From NCBI GenBank assembly GCA_030278955.1, contig JAOANR010000001.1, positions 6,994,874 through 7,058,873 on the forward strand: a stretch of 64,000 bases of DNA, written 5' to 3'. A program made the position numbers and the translations under genes. Under the pieces are notes generated by a model, which saw nothing but the letters and a program-made list of their open reading frames with translations, made no database searches and was not told where the DNA came from. Origin of the DNA: Hygrophila difformis (taxonomy: Eukaryota; Streptophyta; Magnoliopsida; Lamiales; Acanthaceae). Below are positions 57,683 through 64,000 of this stretch, one piece after another; position 1 is the first letter of the stretch, and the number at the start of each line of letters is the position of its first letter.

Positions 57683-60600
57683 ATGGAGCTCGCGGCTCCG
57701 GCGATGTCGTATCAGGCGTTATTGGACGCGCAGAGGGATCTGTTCATGAATCAGATCGAAAAGCTCCAAGAAGTGGTCGCCACCCAGTGCAAATTAACTG
57801 GCGTCAATCCCCTTTCTCAAGAGATGGTTTTTTGTTCTATTCCTCGATTAATCTATTCATTTTTATACGATTCAGGTTTCTACCAGTTTCTGATTAATTT
57901 AAAAAATTTGTCCAGGCTGCTGGGGCGTTATCTATTAAAATTGGTGAGCCTTCTGTATTTTTCTTCTTATTTCTTTTCTTGGCAGCGTTTCTTATGTTAT
58001 TTTTTACTTGAGTTTTGTTGTATAGTTATTTTCCATTGTTTCGGTTGTGGCCTTCATTTTTGTTTGTTAAATACAATGATTTAGTGGTGTGATATTGTGG
58101 GTTTCTAGTTGTCATTTGCATGGTTCGCCGTCTCGGCCGAGACGGCCGAGATCTCGCCGAGTCGTATGCCGTTCCGAGAACGATACCCGGTTCAATTTTT
58201 AACTCATCTTCGCGATATCGCCGAGATATCGCTGAGAAATCGCCCGGTACGCCGAGATATTCGAGATATTGCCGTGATTTCACCGATATCACCGAGATTT
58301 CGCTGATATTTCATTTAATTATTTTTTGCTATAAAATGCAATGACCCGATATTTGTCCGATACGCCGCGACGATACACCGCGACCGATGTGGAACTACCG
58401 CAACCGCGACGTGACCGGTTCCCGCGATGGCGAACCATGGTCATTTGTAAAACATGTTGCTGTTCACGGGCATTGATTTGTAGGTGGAATTTACGTTCTA
58501 CTGCCCATTAAACTTGAAATAATGTCCAATTTGCTAATTTTTTATTGTCAATTATGTTTGCGAAGGTAGCATAGCAGATTCTCTTTTGCGGGCTTAGTAG
58601 ATTTTTTCACAAATGTTGTTTAATTTGTTTACCTACGCACCTTTTGTGAAATGTATTTATTAGCATTGTTTTCTCTGCAGGAAAGAGGCCTAGAGATTTG
58701 CTGAACCCCAAAGCTGTGAAGTACATGCAATCTGTATTCTCAATCAAAGATGCAATTAGCAAGCGGGAAACTCGGGAGATCAGTGCTCATTTTGGTGTTA
58801 CACTTACACAGGTCCTATTTGTCACCAATACATCCCCATTTCATTTTTGTTTGTTTCTGTTGATTTTGTTTTTATCTGCGAAAGTTTTCGAGTGGTTGCG
58901 TAGGCTATTATGGTTTTCTGTTGGGCTCACTTTATTCGTTAACTGTTAAACCGATATGACATCTTCATTAATTGGTTAGTATTTGGTTATCTTGATATCA
59001 ATAAATCCAAAATATCTTCTAGCTGGATAATGTAGATTAGTGAAAGGTTCTAGAAGTAGCAATATTGCTTTCGGTTGTTTTAAGTACAGACCAATTAATC
59101 ATTGCTTTCTTATTTGTAGGTTAGGGATTTTTTCATGGGCCAGCGAGCAAGGGTGAGGAAGTTTGTCAGATTGTCCAAAGAGAAGGATAATAGATCTTTT
59201 GTCCGTGGTGCAATAAATGATGAGATGACCCCCATTTCAGATACCCATATGCCTGTGGAACCACTCCCTTTGGACACTATTATTCCAACAAATGTTGGTG
59301 AAGAGCCTTCATGCTCAAAGAAGCCTGAGCTTTTGTCAGGCATCGAGGACTCAGAAGTTCAATTTGTTGATAACATATTTAGTTTAATGAGAAAAGAAGA
59401 GTCATACACTGGGCAGGTTAAACTGCTGCAGTGGATTCTTCGTATGGAAAGTCCCTCAGTGCTACAATGGTATGTCTGCTTGCTTTCATTCTTGAATATA
59501 AAAATGTGTGAGATGAATTGTAATTTCTGATTAATTTCCTGGGTACTTTCAGGTTTTTAACAGAAGGTGGCCTGATGATTTTAGCAACGTGGTTAAGTGA
59601 AGCTGCTAAAGAAGAACAAACGAGTTTTCTTCATGTTGTACTTAAGGTACTTGGTGCATATTCTTGATCGTCCATGCTTTATTAAAATCACTGCTCTTTT
59701 TTTAAATATATTGGTAATTGACTTTTTCAGCTGCTTGATTACTTGCCACTACGTAAGGCACATCCTGGGCATATGTCTGCAATATTACAAAGTGTGAATA
59801 GACTGCGGTTTTACAGGACTTCTGGTGTGTTCTTTTTGCTTTTAGTATATTTTTGATTTATCATTCATTGTCAGAAATAGATATTCCTAAGGCCAGGAAT
59901 ACATGCTTTTCTGGCCGGAAGCCTTTGTCAAAATTTGTTCCATAGGCTTCTGGTAAATGTCATAATAGAGGCCAAGAGTGAAAACCTATACAGTTGATAG
60001 AAAGCTTGACATTAACTCTACCACCTCTGAGAAATCTAAGGCATTGATTCATTGTTGTAGTCTCTGTGACAAGGTTAAATATTCTCTTTGTCCAAAATTG
60101 TAAAATATTAATTCTATGACAAAGTTGACTTTGGCTACACCTATTTATAAATTATTACTTGAAGTTCCTTTGCTAGCACATGGCTCATTTTTCTATTTGA
60201 AGATCAGACATCTCACACAGGGCAAGAAATCTATTATCTAAATGGAGCAACATGTTCGGGAAGAATTTATCCAAGAAAAGCAACATACTGAAATCTGCCA
60301 GTGATTCACAGGATGAGATGCTGTTGAAACAGAGGCAAGGCCACTTTTTCTTATATGTGCATGGGCAATTGCTCCTTTCACGTTTTGCTTTGTTAAGGAC
60401 TTAAGGTTGGTCTGCTACTCATGCAGCATTAATGAAGTTCTGGGAGATGATTCATGGGATTTAAAAGCTGAAAGCTCTGTAAGTTTGTGGAGTTGTACAA
60501 TATTGTTTGAATCATTTTATGGTATACAGTGCTTACTTGCTCCTGAAAATTTCAGGAAGAAGCATTGAGATTCCTGTCTGATAGGCCAGAGAATCTTAGG

Positions 60601-63037
60601 TATGCAAAATTCACAAGGCTTATTATGGTATTTAATTGGAAAGGTCTCTATTTTCCTTCAGTGCATTTTAAGCTGGGAGTTCTTTCTCAGGAAATTGGAC
60701 ATGTCTCAACCTCTGAAAATGCTTACTGCACCAGGGGACGACTCCAATAAAAGAAGAGGTGTTTTGCCATCTCGTATCCTTCTATTGGTTATGAAAAACT
60801 GTAGAACAACATTTGGATTTCTGTTTGAGTCTAAATTGAAACTTCTTGTTGAAATGAATTCCTAAAAATCAGATTTTTTGTGAACATAACTTTCTTTATG
60901 TGGATACATGCGTAAGAGTACATGTATCTCACTACATGTTCCTTTTTTCTGCCCCCAATCCCTTAATGTTTTTTGTTTTTCATTTTTCATACACCAACAT
61001 GAATCTCAACTAGTAATTCTTCCAGAAGAATGAGCTAATAATGATGGAGTATTTAATGAATTTCTATTAACAAAATTTTACACTTTAATGATAAATGGAT
61101 TGTACAGCACAATTATTGATATTAGGAGCCTGTGGACGTGCAAATCTGATATGTTCAAGTTGGAATCCATGATTCCATTTAATTAATGAAATTGTTGCAA
61201 TTTCATATAAACTAAAAGATTATCAAATTAAATGCATTGCCAAACTAAAAAGATTTGAAGCAACTTGGGATTGGCAAGCTCACCTTGTATTGCTTTTAGT
61301 GTTCACATAACACACACTAGAGAAGTTGCATGAGTGTGGACAATCAAGGAATGTATAACTTTGTGCTTCTTCTTTGTGCCCTCGTCAAATTTCCTCACTT
61401 TCATATAGTAATTGTCTGAAATATATAAAATGGTTCTCTGTTGGTTGATTTAGGTTCAGTGCAAATTAATGCTGATTCTAGATTTTGTTCTTTCTTTTTT
61501 CTTGTAATTGGCGAAAATAGTGGGTCTGCTTCTAGCTTTTGTCTCAGACTGATTATTAATTTTGTGCAATTGTGCAAGAATTGTTCTTGCTGGCCTATGT
61601 TTTGAATGTGGTCAATAGAAGACAATCTTGCAAGGAACTTCCAAATTTGGATTTAGCCACCTGTATACCTTCCAAGTTGCACCTAATGTTGGATTCAGAA
61701 ATTAAAAAAGCTGGTCCATACTTTGAAGACCCTATTATAGGTTCGTGTCTGCCTCATTCTTTGGACATTCCCTTAATCCATTTTTTAGGGCTTGAAACTG
61801 CTAAAACGTTGAAGAATATGGCTTATCATACAAGGCTACTCATAACGAATAGCAATTAGTGGCTTTTGGAAAACACTGGCTTCTTTATGATTTTCTCATA
61901 ATAATGGATTTAATGTTGTGCTATATGGTTTTTCATTCTGAAACCTGAATAAACCGCTTTGTTAAAACCTACGTTAAATGTATCTCTGTTTGGGTAGGGG
62001 CCCAACCATTGAGATTGAGCTAATTATAAGATTTTCCAGTACTTTAAAGTTATTCAATCTGTAAATGAGAATTATTATTGGATGAACACAAAACCTTTAG
62101 GCAAGACTACACCAACTTACAATGGATTAAGTGCTTAACAAACCATTTGAATTTATGACACTAGGGAATAGTAAAAGATTGCACTTTTGTGTTGCCATCT
62201 GATGCTGAAAATGGTAAATAATTTATTGAGGTTAGTCTTTTCTATACATCCAATTCATTGGTAAAAGCTAAATTTTATGATTATGCTTAAGCTGTAAACT
62301 GTTTCGAAATTCGTTTGTATTGAGAACAGAGCAAGCTGCTTTCCTGCACATATTTCACTACTGGAAGGCAACGAGTTTCAGTTTAAACCGAACTTTATTC
62401 AGTTGCTTATTTGATATACTCAATTGTTATGCTGGATGCATAGTCACTACTCATTTTGAGTTACTTATGGCATTCAAATTCTGTTTCTTTCCATTCTATT
62501 TGGTTCTGGAAATCGTGTTCCCTTAACAAGTTACAGAGACACGAGAAAAGCGGAGAGTTCAGATGGTGGAACAACCAGGTCAGAGATTGCCTGCACGGGG
62601 TCCCCAAGTTGCAAAATCAACACATGCAATTCAAAGTCGGCCGCTTTCAGCTGATGATATACAGAAAGCAAAGATGCGGGCTCAGTTTATGCAGAATAAG
62701 CATGTGAAGACTAATTCATCACTTGATGATAAAGTCAAGCCAGAAAATCAGAATCAAAGTCTCATTTCAAATACCATTCTCCCTTCATCAGTTTCTAAAT
62801 CTTCTGATCGAGGTGAACTTGAGTATCAAAGGAAAGTTGAGAATGAAATCGTCAAACAAGTTGAGGAGCAAAGGAATGTTCAGAATCATGTTGCCAAACA
62901 TGTCAAGGGTCTAAGAGAAGTTGAGAATGATGTCGCCAAACATGTTGATCAACCATCGGAATTATCTCTAAATGTGGAGGAGGAGCCTCCTTGGAAGAAA
63001 TGTAAAAGAGTACAGATCCCATGGCGGATTCCTCCAG
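57683..63037 (+). CDS. LD: LUMINIDEPENDENS-like homeodomain protein, partial (3' end outside)
   Basis: Eleven exons in view: 57683-57826, 57916-57943, 58681-58811, 59120-59469, 59553-59646, 59731-59824, 60208-60334, 60427-60478, 60556-60599, 60691-60773, 62537-63037, giving 549 in-frame codons. The start is MELAAPAMSYQALLDAQRDL. A helical N-terminus (QIEKLQEVVATQCKLTGVNP) precedes a divergent homeodomain at about 58-118 (KRPRDLLNPKAVKYMQSVF; HFGVTLTQVRDFFMGQRARV). Residues about 205-290 resemble a TFIIS N-terminal-type domain (LLQWILRMESPSVLQWFLTE; LLDYLPLRKAHPGHMS; SHRARNLLSKWSNMF). Exon 11 has QTREKRRVQMVEQPGQ and ends EEPPWKKCKRVQIPWRIPP at a GT donor. In Arabidopsis LD is a nuclear flowering-time regulator of the autonomous pathway that represses FLC; the same role here is inferred. 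Intron 7 has a GC donor (AGAG|GCAAGG). Exon 2 is only 28 nt. 63038-64000 is intron as far as I can see. Confidence 0.93.
58119..58439. mobile_element. hAT MITE in LD intron 2 (321 bp)
   Basis: Starts CATGGTTCGCC and ends GGCGAACCATG, flanked by GTCATTTG on both sides (58111-58118 and 58440-58447), a perfect 8-bp duplication. The interior is made of CGAGATATCGC / GCCGAGATAT repeats and CpG-rich words, unlike the AT-rich intron around it. Noncoding. Confidence 0.9.
60774..62536 (+). other. Large LD intron 10
   Basis: 1763-bp intron between the exon ending VLPS and the exon starting TREKRRVQ. Mostly AT-rich with no repeat boundary found. A plus-strand open frame at 61572-61859 ('CKELPNLDLATCIPSKLHLM') has more balanced composition than its surroundings, but I cannot match it to a family. 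Confidence 0.5.
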
Positions 63038-64000
63038 GTACTTTTGCCTTTAGATTTATTCCTTTTATTCCTGTAGTTATCTTGTTATTTTTTATATGAT
63101 ATGATCAAGTCAGGTTGACTTTGTGTATATAGGCTCTCATCAGAAGTTTGACAAAGTTGAAAAGCATAAAACAATGCTTTGTGTGCTGGTTGGACATATT
63201 AATCATTCAAACCTATCTTCTTCACTGTTCCCTTTTCCATTGGATATAAGTAGTTACAAGAGACTCTCATGCATTCATTTCTCATGTAATTGAGTGCCTG
63301 CCTTTACTTTTATGTGCAATATACTAGCAGGTAAAATTAAGCCTAGTGATTGTGTGTGGGTGGATAGGTGGCATTTAGACTCCATATTTACATTCGGGCT
63401 ATTACTTGTTTTTGTACGAGGTACTTGTTTTTTTTTTTTATTTGGGATACTAATTTTGCTTGGTATTTGATCTTTGTATTGGGCATTCACTTTCTTTCCC
63501 CTTCCGGGTGAATCTACTGATTAGTTTTCGATTCTGGTGGCATATTTACAATAGTCACAAAGTTATAAGCCAGCATGATGAATATGGCATAACAATAAAG
63601 TGAATGTCTTGTTCCGCGATCTATATTACCAAGTTTAATGACTTATACATCGCCATCCTCAAGGTTCTCCATTTGATGACCCTTGAACCGTCTAACGAAA
63701 GCCACCTTTCCTGTGATCAAATTCACATTTGGGAATTAAGTAGGGCATTAAAGTTGATCGTCTGTAATGAACTAAGATATTAGCATTCCATTTTGTGGTT
63801 GAAATGAGTGTTTATACATTCACCTTCAAGATATGCATTATTAGTAGTCATGCAATTTAGTATTTCACCGAGTTGAATTTACCATCTGATTGGAGATGCA
63901 TCTATGACAAATATCAGCATTCTTTCACAATTCAACAACTTTGTGGCCTTCTAGTTGTCAGTTACATAGATCTGATCTAAGCATGTTTTCTTCTCGTGCA
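63038..64000 (+). other. LD intron 11, running off the window
   Basis: Starts with a GT donor after the IPP codons. No acceptor followed by LD-like coding sequence appears before the right edge, so the next exon lies outside. Confidence 0.6.

Overview
The window is nuclear DNA of a flowering plant. It has intron-rich genes with GT-AG splice sites, plant-specific protein families (a LUMINIDEPENDENS homologue and a plant CW-domain protein) and plant transposon types (Stowaway, CACTA, hAT and Harbinger elements, LINE fragments, a gag-only LTR element). A eudicot is likely. I suspect an asterid, perhaps Lamiales, but nothing here proves it.

Layout. 1-19.5 kb is transposon territory: a TIR element carrying a tandem array, two hAT-type elements, many Stowaway-like MITEs, a 5'-truncated LINE, and a structurally complete 8.3-kb CACTA (En/Spm) element (5566-13854, minus-strand genes) inserted inside an older MITE. 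19560-24721 (+) is a 15-exon gene for a DUF255/thioredoxin-like (SPATA20/YyaL family) protein. 25.0-26.8 kb is a MITE split by a second LINE fragment, and 27123-27805 is a hAT element with a perfect 8-bp target duplication. 28299-39269 (+) is a 19-exon gene for BRF1, the TFIIB-related subunit of TFIIIB. 39.3-43.4 kb is a MITE cluster. 43933-49988 (+) is an 11-exon gene for a 1257-residue CW-type zinc-finger protein. 51554-56213 is a young LTR retrotransposon carrying only gag-like coding sequence. 57683 to beyond the right edge (+) is a LUMINIDEPENDENS-type homeodomain gene, cut by the window after exon 11.

How the genes relate. The four host genes lie on the same strand as independent transcription units. 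Three are nuclear regulators (Pol III initiation, a histone-mark reader, a flowering-time homeodomain protein); I see no evidence that they form one pathway. All four keep their reading frame through every inferred junction. By contrast the transposon genes are broken: the CACTA transposase has one in-frame stop, its partner gene has two frame changes at poly-C runs, and the LTR-element gag has one frame change and one stop. The best new material is structural: precise nesting with recoverable target duplications, the gag-only LTR element with a 12-unit 36-bp repeat and a roughly 1-kb GGCGGCC-rich spacer, palindromic CACTA subtermini, a GC-AG intron, very small exons at key motifs and a hairpin-forming compound microsatellite in an intron.

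Exon coordinates were read by eye from splice consensus, frame continuity and family resemblance; no transcript or database search was available.
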